From Astropecten irregularis (lineage: Eukaryota > Echinodermata > Asteroidea > Paxillosida > Astropectinidae): 64,000 nucleotides of DNA. The position numbers and the translations under genes are program-made. Where the stretch lies: contig OZ020259.1 of assembly GCA_963971285.1 (NCBI GenBank), forward strand, positions 3,348,001 to 3,412,000. Reading direction: 5' to 3'. The notes under the pieces are model-generated. The model saw nothing but the letters and a program-made list of their open reading frames with translations, was not told the DNA's origin and made no database searches. This document shows positions 36,301 to 48,300 of the stretch, in pieces. Position 1 is the stretch's first letter, and each line of letters opens with the position of its first letter.

Positions 36301-39300
36301 TCAAATGTTGAGACAAAAATGAAAAGATTCGAGTGTTTAAATGAATGGATCTTAACACGCTACATGGAATGAAGAATGAAAGATCCTCTAAGCTTACGGA
36401 TCTTTTGAAGTCTCTCTCCACTGATAGGAACTCCCTCGACGATCTGTCCTCGTATGAAGTAGAATATTTTAGGCCGAAGATCTTAACCTCGCCCCGTATC
36501 GCCACTTGACAACAAAAGGCAAAACAAAATTACGAACACAAAAATAACGAAGTGATAAAACAAAATTAATCATAAAGTAATAATAAAGTAATCAAACAGT
36601 AATCAAATCCAAAAATAAAAATCCAGAATGACGAACAAGTTTGCATAATCTGGAATAATTTTCACCTCAAAATTAGTTCAGCAAACTTGTTGAGTTTTTG
36701 TAATGAGCTTGTTTTGGTGTTTTTTTGAGTTTTTTTTCCAGACGTTAAGATATTTTTAAGACCAACTTGAAGTTGTATTAACGGTTGGTTGTATAATATG
36801 ATAACGAGAACATTTGCATATCATATAATCTCCAAACCAAAATCGTTTAATATTCATGAGAAAACTTACCTTCCTCCAGAGATTCACTGGGTGTCCCCGT
36901 GCCTTGAAAGAAGAAAATGCCCCGAATTTATGAACGAAGAAAAACAGCAAACAATTTAATATGATAAGAAAGAAAGAAAGAAACAGAAGCAATTTTAGCA
37001 AACATTTTGACTGGATGTTATTTTTAAGCAGCGTGTCTGCCGCCCTCTGTCGGAAAATAGCAACCAGCATCTTTAAACCACTGTTGGTGACTCTTGCGTG
37101 TACAGGCGGTCTATGGATTTCGTGTACGTAATAATTGGCACAATTTGTCACACAATGCATGTTTCATATACCTTTACTGCATACTTCTGAAAAGGTCGCT
37201 GTCCACGAAAGGGTCTATGCTGGCAAGTCACACTTGCCAAATAACACAGAAATATGAAGAAAAAATGTGAATCAGAACACACCTATTATTCTGGATAAGT
37301 CCCCATAAGTAGCAACCAAGGCGACGCCCACGACCACAAGAATCAATGCAGCCGTCGCCGTGCCCATGCCGCATAGGACCACGAACCGGGCCCGCTTAAA
37401 CTTGTGCCTCTCTGGTGGCAGGAACATGCTGCGGATGTCCGCGCTGAACGAGCGCAGCTGCTTGCCGGACCGATCCGCCCTGCCGTCGTTGGCGCGCTCC
37501 GGGTCCGCCGAGCCCGTCTTGTCTCCCAACTGGCCCGGGGACAATGGCTCATTATTCCCGGCCAGGACATGGACCGATGCCGGTCGGTCGCCCCTGTCCC
37601 GTGAAAGACCGCCAGTGTCCACTGACACCGGGATTTGTCCTGCCGTTCTTCCGAGTTCATTGCTTCTCGTTTCACTGGTTGCAGACATTGGCTGACCGAA
37701 GGTCGACAACTGCAAGTATAGCAAGATAAAAGGCCATCACTGGCAAAACCACAACTTGAGGATTTGGGGTTCTACTCCGAAATTTACACCTCATTTTTGT
37801 CTCCTAAAAATTCGATGCCATGGCACTCTGAAGTTTAGATAAAAGCTCAAACGTTTTGCCTTCCTCCTCATCGAAGGCCCTAGTTTTAGACACAAATGGC
37901 CTTCCTCGAAAATGCTTACAAAATTCATTCTGAAACATGTGACGTTTATAATACATGTAGGTATAAAAGACGAAGCCTCGGTCGAGTTTTGGCAAAGGTC
38001 CACGTGTTCGTCTGTAAACAAAGCCCTCTTGGTGTCAACGCCCTCTTGTGCCAATATAATGCCAGTCCAATATCCAACAACATCCCCATGGTACAGCCCT
38101 ACATTGAAAAAAAAAAACTATCGCCAAGCTACCAAATCAATTTCAGGTTTACCTTGCTTTTGGACAGATTCAATGCCGGTCCATGGGCTATGTATTTGCA
38201 TTCTGTAGACGCGGTGGGAGTCGTAGAAGAAGAAATCTGCGGCGAACCAGCGCCGCCCGGTGGACCAGCGACACCCACATTATTCGATTCCTCGTTCGAT
38301 GTGAAAATCCCAGAGTCGATACCGTCATTTGCATTTTCGTCTGTAAAGCTCCTGCTTTTTGGTTGTCTGAATGTTGTCAACTGTAGGGAAAATTTGATAT
38401 TTGTACAATAAATGCATTAGCATAATGGATATTGCTCGAAAATGTCATATTTTATCAAATGAGGGCGCTTGGCTGGCGAGCTGGAAAATGACAAAGTGTG
38501 CGAACAATGAACTCAAAATTATATCTTGTACTTGAATAATTATAAAATTCGAAATGATTTCAATTAAATGAATTACATTGCCGAAAATGAAGGCAATTGT
38601 TTGGTTAAGCTGTAAAGAACGTTTTGGTGGAATAAAGCAGTTCTCTAGATGAAAGTGCAAAATGATACAAAGCCGTAAACAGTGACCTCGTGGGCCCATG
38701 CAAATCAAACACTATTGCGGTCACCACCTCAGTTGGTAGAGCGCCTGCATGGGCGTTGATCCCGGGGGGCTAGGGGGGTTGCAACCCCCCAGGTTTTCAC
38801 TTTTTATATATATAAAAAATGATTTTGTGCACAAACGTATATGGAAGTACGACCCAGCTACACGATCACCCCCCCCCCCCCCCGCCACCAGGTCTGAGGA
38901 CGTGTCTACACTACTGAGTGCCTGTACGGTATTCAGGAGGTCGCCGGTTCGAATCCCGCTCGAGTCAATTTTTCTTTCTTCACTTTTCAATAACACCATG
39001 TGCTTATAAAAAATGTGATCGATGCAGTTTAATATTTCAAGATGAAATCTGAAATTCACAGAAAAAAAAACTTAAACGCACTTGCTGTGTTTGAAATTAA
39101 CCTTAGTCTGATACATCTCACTGCAGCTATTCTGATCACACGAATGAGTGAATTTTGAAGAAACAGAGGATTACGATGTTGGACACGATAACTTTACTTC
39201 ACCAAGTATCCTCGGTACCTTGTGGAGTTTGGCTTGTTGAACACATCCTTCAACAATAATAAATCCTGAATCTATTTTCAACTTTCCGGATCCACGTTGA

Positions 39301-42300
39301 TCTCTCATAAACCCAGATTATGACAAATGCACCAATGGGTCATGTTTACGTTCAAGTAGGTATATAGCGCATTCCTGAACGTGTTACATGATAAACACAG
39401 ACGGTAGTTTCACAGACACAGACAGCATTTCAGCCTGAAATATTTAAACGGTATGTTTCTTACCAGCACTATATTCTGATACCTGAAACCTATACGTAAA
39501 TCTGTGAACATTTTCTGTTTGGGTATGTTAACAATCCTGTACTGTACATTTGGATAAAAGAAGTCGAAGCTGACGCTATAGCTATAAATACCTTCTAAAC
39601 CTACTGGGGCCAATTTCATAGAGCTGCTTAAGCACCAAAATGTGCTTAAGCACAAAAAAACTTAGTAAATAAAATCAGTATGCCAGCCAAAACTCCTTGG
39701 GAATGTTATGCCAGGCTCAGCAAACAATGGCCGGATACAAGTTAAAAGCATTAAACATCACATGAAAATTTGGTTAGTAATCCTGTTTGATCAAGGAAGA
39801 CTTTTCATGCTTATGCGAATTTTGTGCTCAAGCAGCTCTATGAAATTGGCCCCTGGTGACAGTGACAATAAGATTAGCTGCATACTATCGTACAGTATAC
39901 AGTATAATGTACAACACCATCAACGACAACAGTATTATGGATAATGACATCATGTTTCCAGACATTGACCCCGATATAAAAATGAGTTAAGGTCGCCAGC
40001 TTTGAGTGGTTCTCCGGGGAATACGCCCAGCATTCCTATTCCACTTATCCCATTAGGATCTGGCCAGAACTGGGTCATGTTTCAAAATACAGAGACTGAG
40101 AGACTCGATCGAGTACGGCAGCAGCTCCAAATATCCGGCAAAAAACATACCCTTCTACACGCAGCACGGTATTGTGTCATTGCATTTTGAATGTAACAAT
40201 ATTACATACACCCTAGAAATAACTATTTGTGAAATCGTATGCATCAGTAGTGTAGACACGGCCTCAGACCTGGGGGGTTGATCGTGTAGCTGGGTCATAC
40301 TTCCATATACGTTTGTGCACAAAATCATTTTTTATATATATATAAAGTGAAAACCTGGGGGGGGGGGTGCAACCCCCCTAGCCCCCCCCCCCCCTCCCCC
40401 CCCCCAGGGATCTACGCCCATGGTATGCATAATGTATTCCTAGAAACATGTCCTTTCTGCAGTCCAGGAATTGGATTCTGAAAGGGGCAAGGCCACTTTT
40501 CCATAATTGCAAGGGGGCACTTCCATTGGAAAATCATAATGTCTATGGAAACATTTGAAGGGGGCACCAAGGCCAAGAATCAGGGCAACGAAGGCCATGG
40601 CCTCCTTGGCCTCCGTTAAATTCCAGGCTTATCGGGTTGTTTTTAGACACAATTCCACGAATATCTATTTTAAGTGACAGTGACACAGACAATGTCGCCT
40701 CAACCGTCATTGCAAGCAGAGTACGTGACACGACTTGGATCAAGTGTTCACAACTTCACCCCACACCCGTGGACTTGGATTTGGTTTCCGTTCCAATACC
40801 TGGGTCCACGAGATACAACGTCCCTTTAGAAGTGATCAAATGATTGCCGATCACTTCTCCATTTCTTTAATTCTCGATCCTAACTGGCGGTGTTTATCTT
40901 TATATTTCACATAATGCAGAGATAAACTCCACTACTGTGGTTGTATCAGAGGTTTACTGAAATCAAAACTCATATGAAGTTTATACATCTGTGTTGTTAT
41001 AAAACTCAGCCTGGCTATCATTATTTGTGCTAAAAAAAATGTATTTTACACCCATGATTTAGCACCCCACTTTTCGCGACGAAAACCCTTACGTCACATA
41101 ATGAACGCCACGTAGTGTACTGTGGTGAGATCCTTGTTCTATAGGTGATGTCATAAGCATTGTTGCGTGGATGGGTTCCAAGGGGTTTTTTTTTGGGGGG
41201 GGCATACATGTACTGATTTAAAAAAAACATTTTGGTCAAAATTAAGCACTTACATAAACATATATGAATTTCATGAATAATGTATTAAGCAATAATTTTA
41301 AAGCACTTTCACCCCTTTCCCGAATATGATTTCAAAACACCTTTAATTAAAGCCTGGCACCACGCGAAGCCCATGTACGAATTCAGAATTGAGAGTCAGA
41401 AACGGCTTGCTGGCGCTAAATGGGCTATCGCAATTGGAACCCGAAATAGCAGCTTCTGGGCTGTGACTTATGTACGAAGTGGCTATGGCTTATACCATAC
41501 CAAAACCTTTCAATTAGCATGTACATGTATAGTCTGGATCCCAGACCCAAGAATCTCCCGACTTTTGTCTATCAATTCTAAGATTTTTTAAGAAGAGTCG
41601 TCAGGGAATCTTTGGGAAGACAGCCAGACTAGTACATGTAGTCGTTAATACCACGTTTGATATCGTGTAGCACTCGTACCGCACCGTTCCTGTCACGGTG
41701 AGCTTAGTTGTGAAATCGAAAGCCCCCATACACGTGGGACGGCAACAGGCCAAAACAACCACAAAATATAAACATTGAGATATGCATTACCATTGTTCCA
41801 TCAGCATTACCATAATACCAAGACTCGTAAATCATTTCTTATCTCTTTCACCCCGAAACAAGTTTTCCAGCGAGAACACGACAAAATATTGTCTGACATA
41901 TGCCGACCAAAGAAATCACACTGCATAAATCACATTCCACTGAGATAATGGCGACCATTCCTCATCCATACACCAGAGAGAAAGAAATGATTGATGACCA
42001 AGCACCTATAATCCCTGGCCTCTCGAGGCAACAGACCGACCAAAATGGCGAAAATACGCTCGGTCCTCTGGTGTTTTTTTATACGGGGAAACAAAACAAA
42101 AAGACCCGCTGGGTTTTGAATTCTTCAGCCGTTCAGCTGCTTAGGTGGGGCTTAACTTGTGCCCGTACTATTCTAAGGTAAAGGCATGCCATGTAGGTCG
42201 CTATAGGACCTCGTTCCTAAGGCGTTTACGAAACGGAGGCTCAGGCTCCGTATCAGGCGCCGGTTCCATTTCGTGAATCCATTCTGAAATAACGGGTATA

Positions 42301-45300
42301 AAAATAGAGGCTGTTGGCTGCCGCAGCGGTTCTGAAGTAGATTCTCTGGTTTGAAAAGGAAAACAAAACTTCAGCTTCAATGATAAACCACAACCTATTT
42401 TTTCAGAGATGGAGCCTGAGCCTAATCCGCCGTTTCGTAAACGCCCCTAGTCTGAAGGACTGATCCCCCTTCTCTACCTCGGTCAACCTCGACCCCTCTC
42501 CACGGGTTAGTCCCTTCGCACTTGGGACCAGGACTTTCGTTTCGCAAGGATCCGGGTCTCGAGTCTCGCAGTGAACCGCGCCTACCAATTCACGGTTCCC
42601 TCAGCGGATAGAGGGGGTGGGAGCCCTCGATTCCATTCCAGATTTCCCAACAGCTTTGCCCGGGATAAAGGACGCAGCACTCTAAATAAAGTACTAGTCA
42701 TGTTCTTAGGCTCAATTTTGATTGAGAGGCTACGGAAGCCTTAAGGAGACAATGGAAAAATCATGACATCTGAAGTCATAAGGACATTTCCAGACGGAGG
42801 CTCAGGCTCAGGCTTCGTCTCTGTCATCCATAATGCTGAAAATAATAGGTTGTGGGTTTTCATTGAAGCTGAAGCTATGTTTTCCTTTCCAAACCTGAAA
42901 ATCTACTTCCAAACTGCAGCCAAAAGTATTTATTTTAGAATGGATTCACGAAATGGAGCCGGAGTCTGAGCCTGAGCCTCCGTTTCGAAAAGGCCCATAG
43001 ATGTCATGCTGAATTTATGACTTCTGTTTTGTACAGAGTGCAGCTTGGTGATCCCGAACTAAGTTTTTTTTTTATTTTTTTGGATCTGCATTTTTCTTCC
43101 GACACGTGCTCGGCCCAAAAGATGAAGTGTAGGAGGCATACTGAGCCAACATGGCGCGGCAGGATCGTACCCAGGGAATTACATCAAATCAAACCTTTAC
43201 TAACGACGGCCTCTCTTGGATGGATTGCTTTTGTTTTCACAAACTATAAATATGTTGCTATATCCTTCAAGTAATAGTATAGGCGCAGCGCGCGTGACAA
43301 TATTCACTTCCAGTCGATCACAGGTGGTTCTATATTAAGAACGACAGTTCTATCTGCTTTAACTTTGTGATGGGGAATGTATGCAATGTTTGGTAATGGG
43401 AGACTTTTGGAGAGTCGGTCTTGAGTCAACAGGTTTGCACGCGTGCGCTGTTGACTCAAGACCGACTCTCCAAAAGTCTCCCATATACGGGTTTACACTT
43501 CGAAAAGTGCGCATGCGTGATAGTGCCTCGTTTTGAAGTCGCGATCAAAACCGCCGAAGTGTAAACCCGTGTATTGTCTTCGACAATGGTCGGGTTTACA
43601 CTTCGAAATGTGCGCATGCGTGGAAGTGCCTCGTTTTGAAGTTGCGATCAAAATCTAAGATGGCCGCCAAGGTGTAAACCCGTGTATTGGACATTTATCC
43701 CAGAGCCCTAAATGTGTCAAATTCCAGGAATTTTATTGCAGCTATCTTGGAGATCGAGAGAACTAACGAGGTCATTGTTACCTTTTTGTGATAATTTGTT
43801 TTCTTATTGGTGGTGGTTGTTAGATGGATTTCTCTATCCGGGATCACGACCGCGCTAAGCACCTGCAGCCGATTTCACGAAATATTGCGTAACTTACACC
43901 ACGTACAAATGTTGCGTAAGTTTTGTGAAACGGCCATAGCTTGTGCAACCAAGGCAGGAAAATGTTGCGTAAGTTACGCAACAAAATGTTGCGTACGCAA
44001 CATTTGGAGTTTCGTGAAATCGGCTGCTGTGCCGTACCCAGCAGAGAAGAGGGTATACGGCAGGTGGATCCCCTCGCCCACGCTGCAGTATTAAATGCCT
44101 GGCGAATAGTGTACTAGTGCTTGGCAACGAGCTTCGTGTTCTTCGTTCATAACGTTTAAAGGTAGTATCATACTTTGGTTTTTGTCAAAGAAATGCAGAT
44201 TCATAGGCAAAAATATCAAGACAGATACATTAACAGTCATCTGTGAAAATTTCGGTCCCATACGGTGCCCACTTTTTGAGAAAACAGTGTAAAACGGCCA
44301 CAGTATTTCTTAAGTCTTTTCTACTTTATTTTTGATCTTTTAAAAGATTTTCGGTCATTGTTTGACTAATTTCTGGATAAATACACCATTTCAGGCGGAA
44401 ATATTTTAACTTTATGCTTCTACCATCACCATCTTCATACCCTGTAAGTTATACGTAAATCTGTGCAAATTTCTGTTTTGGTTTCTTACCAAAGTATGAT
44501 ACTACCTTTAATATTCAGATTTACTTAGTTGTTCAATGAGTCTACCTTCTGTTCCATTGTCATATTTTATACGATGTGTATTATTATACAATATTGATGT
44601 GTTTCTTTGCAAGCTCAATGGCAGTACAACTCTTTTAATTTGTATATTTGCCTATTTACTCGTTTTTGTTTTGGTTAAACGTACGTGTTCTTTTTGTGAT
44701 CTGCTTTGGAAATAAAGTTTCCCTTCGAAAATTCAAAGTTTTCTTCTTCTTTTATAATGTATCAAGATTTGCTTAGTTGACTAGTCTTATAATTATTTGT
44801 TTTTACTGCTAATGTAGGCCTAATTAATCATTTCTGTATATTTGAACTCTTAAGAATAATGCAATAAAAGTCTTCTTCTTCTTTTTTCATAGTGAAAATT
44901 ATTTTGTCACATTCTTAAATTTTCAGCTGCTTTTCCAACAGCACTAGCTCTCCATTTCATGTTCCACATTATTTGTCTGACAATTAGTTAATACAGGGGC
45001 AATAAAGTCGGCCAGTCTGAGAAATATATATATATTTCTTAAAACCACCCTTGTTGTTCTTTTGACATGCCAGATCGAAGAAAGTTCAAATTTCCCGTAA
45101 CCTTATAGTCGCCGTGTGGGCAAGGATTGCAAGTTCTGGTCCAGTGATTTATGGGCATGTGGCCTCAGCCCCCACGAACAAGACTGGTTATTTATTGTCC
45201 TGCGTGTGATTCGGTGTGCAACTTGAACCCGGGCATGTCCCCCCTTTTAAAGTAATGTTTACTGCTATTAAAATTGGGTCGCCCGCCTACCAATATTTTT

Positions 45301-48300
45301 CTCACACCCCAACCCACCCCCACCATCCGGGCGTCTCAAGTTTACCTTCAGGGGGATCGTCACGTTTGAATTTGATCGTTTTAAAGGACCTGGGTCTTAA
45401 ATCAAAATTAGTATACGGTTGTAGGTACAATTATGATCCTGACACATTGTTGTGTCTTCTGTATGTATTCCAATGGAGGAGCACATGTGTTCTAACATGG
45501 GAATAGTATTTTTGAGCCACGTGGTCTCCCTGGCGGCCAACTATTTTCCGAGTCGACTGAAACGAAATCCCATGGCTTGGAACCTACATCAACAAGAAAC
45601 CCCTGGTTTGGATCCTATGAATTAAAAGCTAGAAGAACTTGGCTTGGAATTTCTTTAAAGAATTATAACAAACCCTTGACTTGGAACTTATATGAATAAG
45701 AAACTCCATGGCTTTTAACCTATAATAAATAAGAAACGTCATGGCTTCGAACCTTTATGAATAAAAATAAACATGTCTTGGAACTTGAATACAATATAAG
45801 GAACTCCATGGCTTTGAACCTGCACTGTATGGTGAATAAGAACCCCATTGGCCTGGAACCTTTAATAAGGATCCCCATGGCTTAGAACCTTTATGAATAA
45901 GGAACCCCATGGCTTGAAACCTATAATGAATAAGAAATCCCATGGTTTGGAACCTATAATGAATAAGAAATCCCATGGTTTGGAACCTATAATGAATTAG
46001 AAACCCCATGGTTTGGAACCTATAATGAATAGGAAACCCCATGGCTTGAAACCTATAATGAATAAGAAATTCCATGGTTTGGAACCTATGATGAATAAGA
46101 AATCCCATGGTTTGGAACCTATAATGAATTAGAAACCCCATGGTTTGGAACCTATAATGAATAGGAAATCCCATCGTTTGGAACCTATTATGAATAGAAA
46201 CCCCATGGCTTGGAACCTATAATGAATAGGAAAACCCCATGTTTGGAACCTATAATGAATTAGAAACCCCATGGTTTGGAACCTATAATGAATAGGAAAT
46301 CCCATGGTTTGGAACCTATAATGAATAAGGAACCCCATGGTTTGGAACCTATAATGAATTAGAAACCCCATGGTTTGGAACCTATAATGAATAGGAAATC
46401 CCATGGTTTGGAACCTATAATGAATAGGAAAACCCCATGGCTTGGGACTTATATGAATATGGAGCCCCATGGTCTGACACCTATAAGGAATACTAAGAAA
46501 ACCCATGGCTTGGAAATGATATGATATAAATAAGGGGTCCATGGCTTGGAACCTATGTGAATATTAACACCACATGGCTTGGAACAGATCAGGAACCACA
46601 TATGGCTAATTGGAATCTATAAGAAACGACTTGGCTTGAAACCTTTATAAATTAAAAATAAAACATGGCTTGGAACTTTAATGAATAAGAAGCCCTTTGG
46701 ATTGGAACTTGTGTGAATGCAATTTTTTGGTCATTGCAGGAATCGCCCATGTGTAAACATGACAGCAAAAAGAAGTACGCCCACCAGCTCCTCCCAAGCT
46801 CCTCCCCCAATAACTATGCCACCAATGCTGCTCACAACGAGGTCAGCAGGAGCTCGTGACGTCACAAAAAGTGGCCTGAAATTCATATACGTTTAAGGTC
46901 GCATAACTGTGATGGTGTGTAATTTTACGGTACGGTACGGTTTATTATTTTACAATAATAGGCACGTTAACAACTATTTACGTTATTTGGAGTTGATGAT
47001 GCTATCAGCCGAAACAAAAGTAGCACATGGTGTACTTTAACCCTTAATTATTGTCGGGTCGGCTTTAAGTCGGTCAGCGCGACTCTAATATCACGTGACA
47101 GCATTAAACAACGCCCTCTTTTTATACAACGCGCTCATCTCCCCGTGTTGAAGTGAGAAAGCCGTTGGTTACAATGTCATTTCTTAAACACTGTTTTTCT
47201 GGCTCTTTAGTCAACTTCAGTGGCATATGCACTGTCCTTGCTCTAGTAGCCAAACTCCCAGGTTTGGAGCGACCCCTCTCACCCCAACCAATTAAATAAA
47301 AAAGACAAAGGATTATTGATGGCGTCGAAATAGCCAGTGAGCTGTTACATGTGCACTACTAACAAAAAAAAGAACACGATTTACAAACGTCCATCCGTCA
47401 TCGTGGTCCCTGTAATTCAGCTGCGATTATCGTCCACTTAACAGCGAACAGCCGTTGGCGATGAGAGATACGCGGACAACATAATTTCACGAATACAGAA
47501 ATATTGCAGCCTTACGAAAGGGTGTTGATCCCTCTTAAGGGTATGATTTAAGCGGTACGTGTTTCAGCCCCATGCGGTGTTTTTTTCTTTCCTTGTTTAT
47601 GGTTCCTTTTTTATTAAACTTAAAGAATTTTATCACATAATAACAAATTGGTCTAACAATTTATTGCGTGTGTGTCACGTGGGTCTTTCATGTGTCACAG
47701 GTCCTTCGTTTTGAAAATAATATTCCATTCCTTTGTCATTTTCCAATAAATCAAAGAAATAAATGAACACAGCAAAAATGAAGATAGCAAAGACATGCAC
47801 GAAGATAACAATAGAGCTGGTGTTTAGCCCAGTCCGTGAACCTGAGACCCATGTCACGTGATGCGATGATAGCCAATCATTTCCAGGCTTATATCTCCAC
47901 GACGAAATAACATTCATCTTTTAATTTCCATCTTTTTGTCTAGGAATGATAAGCCACTTCCCGGAAAAAAAAATAGCCAGTGCTTCCTGAGTTTTTCCCT
48001 TTTTTGCGTGGATGTCTTTAAAGGTATATCTGTAATACATGATTGATAAAGGTCACAGAACAGCACTCACACTTTGGCTGATCAAATATGTGCATGAAAT
48101 AATAAACCTGTGACAATTTGAGCTCAGTAGGACATCCGAGTCATGAGAAAATAGCGAAAACCCGACTAAATTTTTCTTATAAAACATAAAGAATGGTTTT
48201 GATCTTCCCCGAGATCCAAACTGTTTTCGGTCTTTGTTTTACTAATTTCAAGATAAATACACCATTTCTGACGGCAATAATTTAATGGTATGTTTTTACC

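Noticed and set aside
45755-46542. Minus-strand frames with repeated MGFLIHYRFQT
   Set aside because: A 33-bp tandem repeat gives open frames automatically, and no flanking exon was found.
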